This document shows, piece after piece, positions 1-10,371 of a stretch of 64,000 nt of DNA (the first letter of the stretch is position 1; every line of letters begins with the position of its first letter). Below the pieces are notes generated by a model. The model saw nothing but the letters and a program-made list of their open reading frames with translations, was not told the origin of the DNA and did no database searches. The position numbers and the translations under genes were made by a program. Origin of the DNA: Pseudomonadota bacterium (lineage in GTDB: Bacteria; Pseudomonadota; Gammaproteobacteria; JAKAQQ01); NCBI GenBank assembly GCA_027365475.1, contig DAHXNI010000079.1:1-64000 (forward strand), written 5' to 3'.

Positions 1-180
1 CTTCATCGCTCATAACTCCCATGGGGTGATGGAGGGGTATCACCCTTTCATCTTATCCCAGCCAATGACTTGAGGGATAAACATCCTGCCAGGCGCGAAG
101 GACGGCGGTCGGAGTGGTAAAGTTTCATACCAAAGCCAGCCCTTAAGCTATTGAAACGGACCGAGCCCCCTACGGTTGAC

Positions 181-2388
181 ATGACCTCATCAGCCCAGAT
201 TGTTGAAGTAGCCGTATTTTGCCCGAATTTGGAGCCTCTGGACTATCTTTGGCCGGATGACGCCGGTTTTCGACAGAAACCGGATCTCGGAATTCGGGTG
301 CGCGTTCCTTTGGGCTCCCGGACGGTGGTCGGCATCGTGGTCGGCTTGAAACACGAAAGCGCACTCCCCGTCAAGAGATTGCGTTCGATCCAGGAGGTCC
401 TGGATCCCGTGCCCCTGCTCACCGCTACGCTTTCCGCATTCGTGCTCTGGGCGAGCCGCTATTACCAGTATCCAGCCGGATTGGCGTTTCAGGGCATTAT
501 CCCCCCGACTCTCAAGCGCGGATGCTCCAGAAAACCTCCGGTGCGGACTTTCTGGGTGCCACCGGATACCCATTGGATAGATCATCCAGGCCGGCTCGGT
601 ACGGCCAGCCGGGCACTTCTCATCGCAGCCGCTCAAAACCCGGATGGCTTGGATGATCGTGCACTCGACCGTATCGGACGCAAGCGCGCGCGCAGCCTCG
701 CAAAGCGCGGCCTTCTGATCCGGCGGGAGCGCCCGGTTGAGCCCGCACCCCCGCACAGACCTGCGCAAGGGGACCGGCAGCCTGTCGAGATGCCACTGAA
801 TGCGGAGCAGCAGTCTGCAGTCCGCGCTATTCTCGAAACCACACACAGCTTTCAGTGCACGCTGCTCGATGGCGTGACCGGAAGTGGCAAAACCGATGTT
901 TATCTGGCGATCGCGCGTGCCATCGTGGATGAGCGGCGCTCCGCACTCCTCCTTCTCCCCGAAATCGCGCTCACTCCCCAACTCACCACCCGGATCGAGC
1001 AAGTATTCGGCAGCCGTGCGCTGGTCTACCACTCCGAACGCTCCCCAGAGGAACGTCAAGCGGTCTGGGACGCTGTGCGCTCAGAAAAAGTCCATTGCGT
1101 GATCGGAACCCGCTCAGCCCTGTTTCTCCCCTTTGCCACACTTGGACTCATCGTGGTCGATGAAGAACACGACTCTTCGTTCAAGCAGCAGGACGGTTTT
1201 CGGTACTCCGCGAGGGACCTGGCCGTCTATCGTGCACGCCAGCTTCGCATCCCGATCGTACTGGGTTCTGCCACGCCGAGCCTCGAGTCCCTCGCGAACG
1301 CCAAAACCGGCCGCTACCGCCATCTCTGCCTGACCGCGCGCGCAGGCCGAGGACAGACACCTGACTGGAGCCTAGTCGACATCCGCGGTCAAAGACTGAC
1401 GGGGGGGTTTTCCGACAAAACGCTCGTGGTCATGGAAACCCACCTTGCACGTCGCGGTCAGATCCTGATCTATCTCAACCGCCGCGGTTTTGCGCGGAGC
1501 CTCCTCTGCCCCGATTGTGGATGGATTGCAACTTGCGAGCCGTGCGAGTCGCCGTTCACGGTCCATCAGCGTGAGCGACGATTACTTTGCCACCGCTGTG
1601 GGCTGCGCCGGCCAGTGCCCGATGCCTGCCCCGCATGCGGAGGCACCCTGAGCACGAGAGGATCCGGGACCGAACGGCTCGAAGCCACACTGGCCGAGCG
1701 TTTCCCAGGCGTCGGGCTGGCTCGACTGGATCGCGATGTCATCGCCCGCCGGGACAGGCTCGCCTCAGTCCTCGAAGGCGTCCGTTCCGGCGCGACCCGC
1801 ATGCTCGTCGGAACCCAGATGCTGGCCAAAGGACACGACTTCCACGGGGTCACGCTGGTGGTGGTGATCGACGCCGACCAGGGGCTCTACAGCGCCGACT
1901 TCAGGGCGGCCGAACACCTCGGCCAGCAGCTGGTTCAGGTTGCAGGTCGCGCAGGGCGGGGCGAGCAAGCCGGGGAGGTGGTGCTTCAGACCCGACATCC
2001 GGAAAACCCCCTCCTCCACGATCTTTTTGGTGGATCCTACGCGAGTTTCGCCGAACATCTCCTTGAGGAAAGACGCCAAGCCGGATGGCCTCCCTATGCG
2101 AAACTGGCGCTCCTGATTGCGGAATCGACAGATTCCGAGGCAGCCTGGACGGTCTTGAGAGCCATCAAGCGGGATCTTGAACCAGCCACTGGCCATCGGC
2201 TTGATACGTTCGGCCCGGCCCCTGCTCTGCATCCCAAACAGGCCGGACGCTGGCGCATCCAGCTCCTCCTGAGAGCCTCCTCTCGGAGCGGTCTCCAAGC
2301 AGGCTGTGCACGCATTTTCGAACGCCACAAACCGCATTCGAAGAAGGTCCGTCTGACTCTCGATATCGACCCCTATAGCCTCGATTAA
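181..2388 (+). CDS. priA: Primosomal protein N' (replication restart helicase PriA)
   Basis: Walker A 'LLDGVTGSGKTDVYL', 'VVDEEHDSSFKQQ', and the full set of zinc-binding cysteines (CPDCGWIATCEPC...CHRCG...CPACGG). ORF is open from 151 (TTG); ATG at 181 is preferred. Confidence 0.96.
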   Translation: MTSSAQIVEVAVFCPNLEPLDYLWPDDAGFRQKPDLGIRVRVPLGSRTVVGIVVGLKHESALPVKRLRSIQEVLDPVPLLTATLSAFVLWASRYYQYPAGLAFQGIIPPTLKRGCSRKPPVRTFWVPPDTHWIDHPGRLGTASRALLIAAAQNPDGLDDRALDRIGRKRARSLAKRGLLIRRERPVEPAPPHRPAQGDRQPVEMPLNAEQQSAVRAILETTHSFQCTLLDGVTGSGKTDVYLAIARAIVDERRSALLLLPEIALTPQLTTRIEQVFGSRALVYHSERSPEERQAVWDAVRSEKVHCVIGTRSALFLPFATLGLIVVDEEHDSSFKQQDGFRYSARDLAVYRARQLRIPIVLGSATPSLESLANAKTGRYRHLCLTARAGRGQTPDWSLVDIRGQRLTGGFSDKTLVVMETHLARRGQILIYLNRRGFARSLLCPDCGWIATCEPCESPFTVHQRERRLLCHRCGLRRPVPDACPACGGTLSTRGSGTERLEATLAERFPGVGLARLDRDVIARRDRLASVLEGVRSGATRMLVGTQMLAKGHDFHGVTLVVVIDADQGLYSADFRAAEHLGQQLVQVAGRAGRGEQAGEVVLQTRHPENPLLHDLFGGSYASFAEHLLEERRQAGWPPYAKLALLIAESTDSEAAWTVLRAIKRDLEPATGHRLDTFGPAPALHPKQAGRWRIQLLLRASSRSGLQAGCARIFERHKPHSKKVRLTLDIDPYSLD

Positions 2389-2456
2389 AAACACCCCTCC
2401 ATGCAAAAGACCCTCGCAAGGTACAATGCTCATCCCCATTCCCGGATGCGATTGGA

Positions 2457-4190
2457 GTGAAACGCGAGCTTGAAGCCTGTTTCGATGCGGCACTCGTACG
2501 CCTCGGCTGGATTGCACCTTCGGGGAGTCTGATCGAACGGCCGCGTGAAACCGGTCATGGGGATTATTCCTCCCATGTGGCGCTCAGGCTGGCCAAATCG
2601 CTCGGCAAGTCCCCTTTGGCCGTCGCCCAGACCATCGTCTCGAACCTGCCGCCTGCATTTGAGATCGAACGGATCGCAATCGAGCCGCTCGGATTCATCA
2701 ATATCCATCTGAGCCAAGAGGCCCTGCTCCGGGAACTCGCCCGGATGATGGATGGGACCCATCCATACGGGCATTCGCCTCCGGGCGCAACCCGGGTTCT
2801 CATTGAGTTCGTCTCGGCCAACCCAAATGGACCTCTCCACATCGGGCACGGCCGGGGCGCCGCCTTTGGGGATGCCTTGGCACGCGTGCTTGAAGCCACG
2901 GGATCCTGTGTCGAACGGGAGTACTACGTCAACGACGCGGGTCGGCAGATGGACATCTTGGCACTCAGCGTCTGGATCCGCTATCGCGAATACCTCACGC
3001 GCGTAACACAGGCTTTCCCGAGCGCAGGGTATCAAGGGGACTACATCCGGGATCTCGCGGGAAAACTCGTGGGAGCGGAAGGCTCACGCTTTCTGCGCGA
3101 TGACGAACGGGCACCCCTCCCGCCGGATACACCGGAGAGTGATGGAGCGGATCGGCACGTCGATGCCCGGATCGCCCTCATGAAAGAGGCACTCGGCGAC
3201 GAGGACTACGCCGCCGTGCTCGACTTTGCGCGTGGCCAGATGCTCGAGCTCATTCGCCAGGATCTTCTGGAGTTTGGCGTACGCTACGACCGTTTTTACT
3301 CGGAGCGTTCACTCTATACGGAAGGCCAAGTGAACGAACTGATCCGTCTGCTTGCGGAGCGGGGCGAAACGTACACTCAAGACGGCGCACTCTGGTTTCG
3401 GGCCAGTACGCATGGAGATGAAAAGGATCGCGTGCTCATGCGCTCGAATGGCGCCTACACCTACTTCGCTCCGGATCTTGCCTATCATCTCGACAAGATG
3501 CGCCGCGGTTATGACCGGCTGATCAACGTGCTCGGATCCGATCATCACGGCTATGCCCCAAGAATCCGAGCCGGACTCGAGGCCTTGGGCGAGGATCCCC
3601 ACCACCTTGAAGTCCGCCTCGTCCAGTTTGCCGTGCTCTACCGGGCAGGTCAGCGCGTCCAGATGTCAACCCGATCCGGATCATTCGTCACGCTTCGCGA
3701 ACTCGTCGATGAAGTCGGACGCGATGCGGCCCGTTTCTTTTATGTGATGCGCTCGGAAACGCAGCATCTCGATTTCGATCTCGATCTCGCAAAAAGCCAG
3801 TCCCAGGAAAACCCGGTCTACTATGTGCAGTATGCGCATGCCCGTATCGCAAGCCTCTTCCGTGAATGTGCGGAACGCGGTCTTGAGCTTGATCAGAGCG
3901 ATCGACAGGACTGGGAGCGACTCGATCAGCCCCTCGAACGCACCCTGCTCACGATTCTGATCCGCTATCCCGAGGTTCTCGAGCAGGCGGCAGACGGCTC
4001 AGCACCCCATCTCATCGCACAATACCTGCGGGAGCTTGCCCAGGCCTTCCATGCCTACTATCACGCGGTTCCACTGCTCGTTTCAGAGCGGTCACTGCGC
4101 AATGCCCGTCTCAGTCTCTGCTTCGCTGCGCGTCTCATTCTCGCCGATGGGTTATCCCTGCTCGGTGTCTCAGCACCTTCGAAAATGTAG
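2457..4190 (+). CDS. argS: Arginyl-tRNA synthetase
   Basis: 'FVSANPNGPLHIGHGRGAAFGDALARVLEATG' (HIGH motif) and C-terminal ArgRS anticodon-binding domain; 577 aa. Confidence 0.97.
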   Translation: MKRELEACFDAALVRLGWIAPSGSLIERPRETGHGDYSSHVALRLAKSLGKSPLAVAQTIVSNLPPAFEIERIAIEPLGFINIHLSQEALLRELARMMDGTHPYGHSPPGATRVLIEFVSANPNGPLHIGHGRGAAFGDALARVLEATGSCVEREYYVNDAGRQMDILALSVWIRYREYLTRVTQAFPSAGYQGDYIRDLAGKLVGAEGSRFLRDDERAPLPPDTPESDGADRHVDARIALMKEALGDEDYAAVLDFARGQMLELIRQDLLEFGVRYDRFYSERSLYTEGQVNELIRLLAERGETYTQDGALWFRASTHGDEKDRVLMRSNGAYTYFAPDLAYHLDKMRRGYDRLINVLGSDHHGYAPRIRAGLEALGEDPHHLEVRLVQFAVLYRAGQRVQMSTRSGSFVTLRELVDEVGRDAARFFYVMRSETQHLDFDLDLAKSQSQENPVYYVQYAHARIASLFRECAERGLELDQSDRQDWERLDQPLERTLLTILIRYPEVLEQAADGSAPHLIAQYLRELAQAFHAYYHAVPLLVSERSLRNARLSLCFAARLILADGLSLLGVSAPSKM

Positions 4191-4802
4191 ATGTCCCCAC
4201 GCAACCCGCCCCAATCCCGACCCGGCAAACGGCACAAACGCAAGCGGCAGCGCCCTGGCGGCAAGACCAGTTTCCGGCCCTGGGGCTGGGTGAGCCTGCT
4301 GCTCGCCATTGTTGTCGTCTTGCTTTTGGTGATCCCGGTGATCAAGCATTCCATCAGAACCGCCGAACGACTGGAACAGCGAGGTCGTCACCCCCTTCCA
4401 CAGACACCCAAACCCAAACCTCCTACACCCGCCCTGCGACATGCCGAGCGGACTTTCAGTTTCTATCAACTGCTTACACAGCCCCGGTTCGAGATCGTTC
4501 ACCCTGACCAAGTGCAGAATGCGCGCACCGATTATGGCCATCACCCCGTTCGGCAACCGGGACAGTATCTCATTCAGGTTGGATCGTTTCGCCGCTGGGC
4601 CCAGGCCAACCGGCTCAAGGCCCAGCTCGCACTCTGGGGCATCGTGGCGCATATCAACCCGGTACGGATCGACCATGGGGAAACCTGGAATCGGGTCCAG
4701 ATCGGTCCGATCGGTCACCTCAAACAACTGAACCGGGTGCGTACAACATTGGCCCTGCACCGTGTGACCTCGCTCCTCATCGAGCTTAAGCATTCATCCT
4801 GA
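4191..4802 (+). CDS. SPOR-domain membrane protein (FtsN-like)
   Basis: N-terminal basic stretch plus one TM helix, C-terminal 'GQYLIQVGSFRRWAQANRLKAQLALWGI...WNRVQIGPI' SPOR repeat; located downstream of argS. Confidence 0.85.
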   Translation: MSPRNPPQSRPGKRHKRKRQRPGGKTSFRPWGWVSLLLAIVVVLLLVIPVIKHSIRTAERLEQRGRHPLPQTPKPKPPTPALRHAERTFSFYQLLTQPRFEIVHPDQVQNARTDYGHHPVRQPGQYLIQVGSFRRWAQANRLKAQLALWGIVAHINPVRIDHGETWNRVQIGPIGHLKQLNRVRTTLALHRVTSLLIELKHSS

Positions 4803-4806
4803 GTGC

Positions 4807-4835
4807 TTGACAGAGCCCAGGCCCGCCTCTAGAAT
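4807..4835 (+). promoter_or_regulatory. Candidate sigma70-type promoter of Hyf/Ehr operon 1 (TTGACA-17-TAGAAT)
   Basis: TTGACA at 4807-4812, 17-nt spacer, TAGAAT at 4830-4835. A homologous element lies upstream of the hyfC pseudogene at 20836-20865. Confidence 0.65.
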
Positions 4836-4850
4836 GCCAGCGCATGCGGC

Positions 4851-4892
4851 GATGGAGTTCGCCGAATAATCGCCGCAAGGCTGATGACTCCT
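4851..4892 (+). repeat. 42-bp leader repeat, copy 1 (inverted copy at 20782-20823)
   Basis: GATGGAGTTCGCCGAATAATCGCCGCAAGGCTGATGACTCCT; reverse complement matches 20782-20823 with one mismatch by eye. Confidence 0.93.
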
Positions 4893-4948
4893 GAACGGTA
4901 ACCCATCCGCGGTACGTCACCGTAGCCGCTTCGGGAGATCTACGGTTC

Positions 4949-5893
4949 ATGGTCGGCGATATCATCCTCCAGCAGGTCTTTCAGGTTCTCGTCATCCTAG
5001 CGCTGTCCCCTCTGCTCCAGGGGTTCATTGTCACACTTGAAGCAAAAATAGAGCGGGGGCGGGGACCCTCGATCATCCAGCCTTACCGCGACCTTTACAA
5101 GCTGTTCCATAAAGAGCAGCTGATTCCGCAATCGGCTTCCCTGATTTTCTGGCTAGCTCCTCTGGTCGCCTTCACCGCCATGCTCACGGTTCCGTTGTTG
5201 ATCCCTGTGCTCACCAACTATCCGCTGCCACTATCCGACATGGGCGATATTCTGGGGGGTGGACTGATCCTGACTCTCGGAGGCTTTGCCATTCTTCTTG
5301 CCGGTCTCGACAGCGGGCATCCCTACGGCGGGTTGGGTTCGAGCCGTGAAGTCATGCTCGCGATTCTGGTCGAACCCACCCTGATCATGGTCTTCATCGG
5401 CATCACGCTGCTTGCGCGATCCATGCTGCCCTTTGTGGTCAACCACCTGCTTGTGGCACAACCGGCGGTGTTCTGGAGCCCGGCGCATGTGCTCCTGGTC
5501 GCAGCCTTCCTCATCCTGCTCACCGTCGAAACCGAGCAGCTCCCGATCCACTCCACCACCCACCACGAAATCTACATGATCGGGGAAGCGCGCATCCTTG
5601 AATATTCCGGCCCGCTGCTTGGGTGCCTCCGGTGGGCTTCATGGATGAAGCGGGCCATCCTCTACACCATCTTCATGAATGTCCTGACACTCCCATGGGG
5701 GCTTTCCACGCATGGGACAGGCTGGGGGCTTCTCTTTGCAGCTGTCATGCTCCTTATCAAGTGGGGCATCGTGGGTACCGTCATGGCCGTCATCGACACC
5801 GTTCAGTCGCGCCTGCGCTTTTACCGCTATCAGGAACCACTGGCCCTGTCGTTTCTCCTAGCCATCCTGGCCGTGGTCGCCCACCAGCTCTAG
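4949..5893 (+). CDS. hyfC: Ehr/hydrogenase-4-like membrane subunit HyfC (NuoH family), operon 1
   Basis: 'LLQGFIVTLEAKIERGRGPSIIQPYRDLYKLFHKEQ', multiple TMs, HyfC/NuoH-type. Confidence 0.9.
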   Translation: MVGDIILQQVFQVLVILALSPLLQGFIVTLEAKIERGRGPSIIQPYRDLYKLFHKEQLIPQSASLIFWLAPLVAFTAMLTVPLLIPVLTNYPLPLSDMGDILGGGLILTLGGFAILLAGLDSGHPYGGLGSSREVMLAILVEPTLIMVFIGITLLARSMLPFVVNHLLVAQPAVFWSPAHVLLVAAFLILLTVETEQLPIHSTTHHEIYMIGEARILEYSGPLLGCLRWASWMKRAILYTIFMNVLTLPWGLSTHGTGWGLLFAAVMLLIKWGIVGTVMAVIDTVQSRLRFYRYQEPLALSFLLAILAVVAHQL

Positions 5894-5901
5894 GCACCCT
5901 G

Positions 5902-6582
5902 ATGTCAACCTTCCATCCGAATGGTCTCGCGGCGGCAGTGTTCAGCCTGCTCAGCATCTCGGCTCTGATTCTGTCCTTCGTGATGCTGGCTTCCCACTGG
6001 ATCAAAAACCACATCCTTGCATTCGCAATCCAGTCCTGGGTGATCGCCTTCCTGTCTGCTTTCATCGGGGTGAGCGGACATTACCCGGAACTCATCCTCA
6101 TCGCCTTCCTGACCGCACTTCTGCGCGGCACGTTTCTGCCCTTCCTCCTGATCCGCCTGCTCGACCAGGCGCATCTCGATCGCGAGTTTGCACCGCTGGT
6201 GCAGCCCAGTTCCAGTATGGTCCTGGGTGCGGCGCTTGTGCTGCTCGCCTACACGATGGCACTGCACCTCGGCCCTGGCGCACGCATCCCCGATCCGACC
6301 GCGTTGATGGCACTGACCACCATGCTGGCCATCACGCTGATCGGCTTTCTGATGCTCGTCCTGCGCACCGAGGCACTGAGCCATCTGCTCGGCCTGCTCG
6401 TTATCGAAAACGGGATTTTTCTGGGTTCGCAGATCCTGATGCCCGGCATGCCACTTCTTCTGGAGCTCGTGATCCTCTTCGACCTTCTCATCATCGTCGT
6501 CACATTCGGAATTCTGGTGCGCTATCTCAAAAGAGAAGTCGGCTCGACCGACAGCCGCGTGCTCAGACGGCTGGTGGGCTGA
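5902..6582 (+). CDS. hyfE: HyfE-like membrane subunit, operon 1
   Basis: Hydrophobic; 'LGLLVIENGIFLGSQIL' typical of HyfE/MrpC-like subunits; internal ATG at 5902 preferred over the ORF-track start 5623. Confidence 0.85.
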   Translation: MSTFHPNGLAAAVFSLLSISALILSFVMLASHWIKNHILAFAIQSWVIAFLSAFIGVSGHYPELILIAFLTALLRGTFLPFLLIRLLDQAHLDREFAPLVQPSSSMVLGAALVLLAYTMALHLGPGARIPDPTALMALTTMLAITLIGFLMLVLRTEALSHLLGLLVIENGIFLGSQILMPGMPLLLELVILFDLLIIVVTFGILVRYLKREVGSTDSRVLRRLVG

Positions 6583-6586
6583 AGAC

Positions 6587-8044
6587 ATGCTCTGGAATCT
6601 CGTGGTCATACTCCTCGCGGTCACGGCCCTGGCGTCGGCCGGCTGCTGGCTCACCCCGAATGCCCGCATCGCGGAAGGACTCAATTTCGGTGCGGCCGCC
6701 ATCGACTGCACGCTCGTCGTGATCCTTCTCGCCCGAACACCCGCTCGGGGCATCGAGACCCTCGACGGATACCTTCTGCTGGACCCGCTCGGACTCTGGG
6801 TCATGCTCTGCACCGCGCTTGTCTATCTGCTCGCATCCCTTCACGCGATCGGCTACATGCGCGGCATGCACGAAGAATCTGCGCGCCTCAACCGCTTCTA
6901 TGGACTTTTTTCTGCCTTTGCGCTGGCCTTGTTTCTGGCCCCGCTTCAGAATAACCCAGGACTTTTTTGGATCTCGATCGAACTCACCACCATCGTGAGC
7001 GCCTTTCTGGTCGCATTCCAACGCGCACCGGAAACCATTGAAGCTGCTTGGAAATATGTCATCATCGCCTCCGCCGGGTTGTCGCTCGCGCTTCTCGGAA
7101 CCGTGCTTTTCTATTGGGCTGGAACGTTCGCCGCCGGACCGTCCTACAACATGACCTGGGCCCGGTTCGCCACCCTGGCACCTGCTGTGAATCCAACCTT
7201 GATCCTGCTTGCGTTTCTTCTGGTGCTCACCGGATTCGGAACAAAAGTCGGCCTGGCGCCGATGCACACCTGGTTGCCGGATGCCCACAGCGAAGCACCG
7301 GCACCAGTCTCGGCCCTCCTGTCGGGTGCACTCCTCAACTGTGCCATGCTGGGCGTGGTGCGCTACCTTCTCGTCCTGCGCCAGACCCGGGTCTACCCCT
7401 TGGCACAGACGATCCTGGTCGCGTTTGGCGCCCTGAGCCTCCTGGTTGCCGCGTTGTTCATCACCCGCCAGACACTCATCAAACGTCTGGCGGCCTATTC
7501 GAGCCTCGAGCACATGGGAATTATGGCCATCGGTTTCGGTTTTGGCGCACCGTTCGGGGTGATCGGTGCACTCTACCAGATGCTCAATCATTCGCTCACA
7601 AAATCCGCGGTTTTTTTCGGCGCTGGCAACGCAATGCATGCCTACCACAGCAAACAGATCGCGAAAATCCGGCGCGTGCTCGATTATTTCCCGATGAGCG
7701 GCGCGCTGTGGCTCGCTGCAGCCGTTGCCATCACGGGCGCACCCCCCTTCGGGCTTTTCTGGGGCGAGATCACGCTGTTGCGCGGCGGGATGGCCAGTGC
7801 CAATACTTGGGCGGTGGCCTGGACGGGGGTGTTCCTGATCGTCATTTTCATAGGGTTTCTGAAACACTTCCGGGTCATGTACTTTGGCCGCGAACCCGCT
7901 GAACCGCCGGATACCACACTCCATTGGACCCAAGTCGCCCCACTGGCCCTAGCCGTCGGCACCGTTCTGGTGCTCGGCCTTTGGTGGCCCCATCCGATTT
8001 GGGTCTATCTCAGCGCCATCGCGCGACACTTCGAGCCCACCTAA
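6587..8044 (+). CDS. hyfF: Antiporter-like proton-translocating subunit HyfF, operon 1
   Basis: 'FGTKVGLAPMHTWLPDAHSEAPAPVSALLSGALLNCAML' and 'YSSLEHMGIMAIGFGFG'; NuoL/M/N family. Confidence 0.92.
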   Translation: MLWNLVVILLAVTALASAGCWLTPNARIAEGLNFGAAAIDCTLVVILLARTPARGIETLDGYLLLDPLGLWVMLCTALVYLLASLHAIGYMRGMHEESARLNRFYGLFSAFALALFLAPLQNNPGLFWISIELTTIVSAFLVAFQRAPETIEAAWKYVIIASAGLSLALLGTVLFYWAGTFAAGPSYNMTWARFATLAPAVNPTLILLAFLLVLTGFGTKVGLAPMHTWLPDAHSEAPAPVSALLSGALLNCAMLGVVRYLLVLRQTRVYPLAQTILVAFGALSLLVAALFITRQTLIKRLAAYSSLEHMGIMAIGFGFGAPFGVIGALYQMLNHSLTKSAVFFGAGNAMHAYHSKQIAKIRRVLDYFPMSGALWLAAAVAITGAPPFGLFWGEITLLRGGMASANTWAVAWTGVFLIVIFIGFLKHFRVMYFGREPAEPPDTTLHWTQVAPLALAVGTVLVLGLWWPHPIWVYLSAIARHFEPT

Positions 8045-9549
8045 TGCAACCCTGCACCATGCGCGTCATTCCTAAAGGCGGATTGCCTCTGGCACTCGAA
8101 GAGCTCCTGCCTGCCCATGGAGGAGATCCCCATCAGCGTTTACGGATGGCCTACGCCCGGAAAACCCGTGAGGGAGGACTCGAAGTCCTCTACTGCCTGA
8201 GCCAGGGGACAGGAATCCCCTATCTCATGCTGCGGGTGAGTCCAGACCAGAATCGGCTCCCGTCTCTCGCGAACCGCTTTCCGGCCATGGGCTGGTATGA
8301 GCGTGAAATGCATGATCTCTTTGGCCTCGAGTTCGAAGGTCACCCTGAGCCCTACCCTCTGGTCCTCCACGAAGGAACTGCTCCAGTCCATCCACTGCTC
8401 ACCGGTCCGGTCACCCAGCCCCTTCGGCTCTCGGTCGAGCCCCCCATCGTCCCTGCAATGATCGGGCCTGAAATCCAGCGACTGCCGTTCGGTCCCGTGC
8501 GCGCGGATGTCGTTGAATCGGCACAGTTTCTGTTTTTCTACATCGGCGAGGGTATTCTCCACTATCATCCGCGCCTGTTCTACAAACATCGGGGCATGGA
8601 ACAGCGTTTCGAAGGCGCCTCGCTTATGACGGGCGTCATCCTGTCGGAGCGGGTGTCTGGAACGGATTCGATCGCGCACGCTCTGGCCTATTGCCAGGCC
8701 TGCGAGGCCGCGCTCGGACGCCGCCCCCCCTCCCGCGCCAACCTGATCCGGGTCATTCTCGCCGAACTTGAGCGGCTGACCAATCATCTGCATTTTTTCG
8801 CCGAGCTCGCCAAGATGACGACGCTCAAGGTAGCGGATGCCCAGGGCCATTGGCTTGAGGAACAGGCGAAGCAGATCAATGGGACCCTCACCGGTAGCCG
8901 ATTTCTGCGCGGCATCTTGTGCGTGGGGGGACTCCGGCACGATCTCGATCTCTCGGGACTCCACGCCACGCTCAAGTCGCTTGAACGCGACACACTCAGC
9001 TATCTTGGGAAACTGGAAGAGACCCGGAGCTTTCTCGACCGGCTGATCGGCACGGGACGCCTCACACGCGAGGTCGCATTCGATCAGGGTGCAACCGGCC
9101 CCATCGAACGGGCCAGCGGAGTGGATCGGGACCTCAGGCGCGATCTCTGCTATGCCGGCTACAACACATTGCGCTTTGCGATCCCGAAGCAATCCGCAGG
9201 CGATGCCTGGGCTCGCGCCTGCATCCGCCGGGACGAAATCCGGGAATCCCTGGCCATGATCCGCCAATGTCTCGAACAAATCGAGCCGGGATCCATTCGG
9301 ACCGATCGGATGAATGCGGATCCGGATCCCCTGGCTGAAGGTCTCGGCTGGGCAGAGGGAACACGGGGGGGGCTTTATTATGCGATCCACTACGACCCGG
9401 AGCGGGAGGTCTTCGACCGGGTCAAGATCAAAGATCCATCCTTTTCCAACTGGCGCGTCTTTCCTTTCACGGTGCAAGACAGCAATCTCATGGATTACGC
9501 CATCAACGAATCGAGTTTCGGCTTGTCGATCGCCGGTGCGGACCGGTAA
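8044..9549 (+). CDS. hyfG: NuoC-NuoD-fusion large subunit HyfG-like, lacking [NiFe] ligands, operon 1
   Basis: N-terminal NuoC-like 'WYEREMHDLFGLEFEGHPEPYPLVLHE'; NuoD-like 'ERVSGTDSIAHALAYCQACEAALGRRPPSRANLIRVILAELERLTNHLHF'. RxCGxC is replaced by RVSGTDS and there is no C-terminal DPCxxC. Start ATG overlaps the hyfF stop. Confidence 0.92.
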   Translation: MQPCTMRVIPKGGLPLALEELLPAHGGDPHQRLRMAYARKTREGGLEVLYCLSQGTGIPYLMLRVSPDQNRLPSLANRFPAMGWYEREMHDLFGLEFEGHPEPYPLVLHEGTAPVHPLLTGPVTQPLRLSVEPPIVPAMIGPEIQRLPFGPVRADVVESAQFLFFYIGEGILHYHPRLFYKHRGMEQRFEGASLMTGVILSERVSGTDSIAHALAYCQACEAALGRRPPSRANLIRVILAELERLTNHLHFFAELAKMTTLKVADAQGHWLEEQAKQINGTLTGSRFLRGILCVGGLRHDLDLSGLHATLKSLERDTLSYLGKLEETRSFLDRLIGTGRLTREVAFDQGATGPIERASGVDRDLRRDLCYAGYNTLRFAIPKQSAGDAWARACIRRDEIRESLAMIRQCLEQIEPGSIRTDRMNADPDPLAEGLGWAEGTRGGLYYAIHYDPEREVFDRVKIKDPSFSNWRVFPFTVQDSNLMDYAINESSFGLSIAGADR

Positions 9550-9563
9550 GAGGTGATACTCCG

Positions 9564-10370
9564 ATGACCAACTGGGCATGGTTTGGATTGCGCGCGGGCC
9601 GTCTGACCTCGCGCTGGCCCGAGCGTCCGGGCTCCGATGGACAGTCGGGCATCTTGGGCATGCCCCGCTTCCATCCCGAGCGCTGCACATCCGGATGCAG
9701 TGACTGCGTATCGGCCTGTCCCTCAGGTGCGATCACCAAGAATCCCGATGGTGAAACGGGGATCGATTATGCGCGTTGCGTCACCTGCCAACGCTGTACC
9801 GAAGTCTGTCCGACCGGAGCCTTTGAGACCAGCACCGACTGGGCGTTTGCCGTCCGGGATCGGGCCGATCTCGTTTTCGGTGTGGTAGCAGATGCACCAT
9901 CTGATCCGCGCGGGCAGCCCTCCCGCCGGGTGCCGCACGCCCTGAAACGAAGTCTCCACATCCGCCACGTCGATGCCGGCTCATGCAACGGCTGCGAATC
10001 GGAACTCGAGGCGCTGCTGAATCCGCTCTACAACCTCCATCGCCTCGGAATCTTTTTTACCCCTTCCCCACGTTTCGCTGATCTCCTCCTGGTCACAGGA
10101 CCCGTCACCATCGCCATGCACGAGCCACTGCTCCGCACCTATGAAGCCATGCCTGAGCCCCGTTTTGTCATGGCGACGGGGACCTGTGCCACCGGCGGCG
10201 GGATCGCCGGTGGCGGCTACGCCTGCCATCAGGGCCTCGCAGGCCTCCTGCCGATCGACCTCTGGTTGCCGGGTTGTCCGCCCAACCCCGCTGCCATCAT
10301 GGATGCCTTGCTGGTTCTGCTCGAGAGACGGCCCGCGCGCGTCAACCGCGGGCACCTCGAGGTATCCTGA
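9564..10370 (+). CDS. hyfI: Ferredoxin-NuoB fusion subunit (HyfI-like), operon 1
   Basis: Two [4Fe-4S] motifs (CTSGCSDCVSACP, CVTCQRCTEVCP) followed by N2-type ligands CNGCE...GTCATGG...PGCPPNP. Confidence 0.92.
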   Translation: MTNWAWFGLRAGRLTSRWPERPGSDGQSGILGMPRFHPERCTSGCSDCVSACPSGAITKNPDGETGIDYARCVTCQRCTEVCPTGAFETSTDWAFAVRDRADLVFGVVADAPSDPRGQPSRRVPHALKRSLHIRHVDAGSCNGCESELEALLNPLYNLHRLGIFFTPSPRFADLLLVTGPVTIAMHEPLLRTYEAMPEPRFVMATGTCATGGGIAGGGYACHQGLAGLLPIDLWLPGCPPNPAAIMDALLVLLERRPARVNRGHLEVS

Positions 10371-10371
10371 G

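Noticed and set aside
8140-9690. 516-aa minus-strand ORF opposite hyfG-1
   Set aside because: Shadow ORF in GC-rich DNA; the plus strand encodes a clear HyfG. The same reasoning applies to other long antisense ORFs (e.g. 6563-7933 -, 40109-41209 -, 53633-54889 -).
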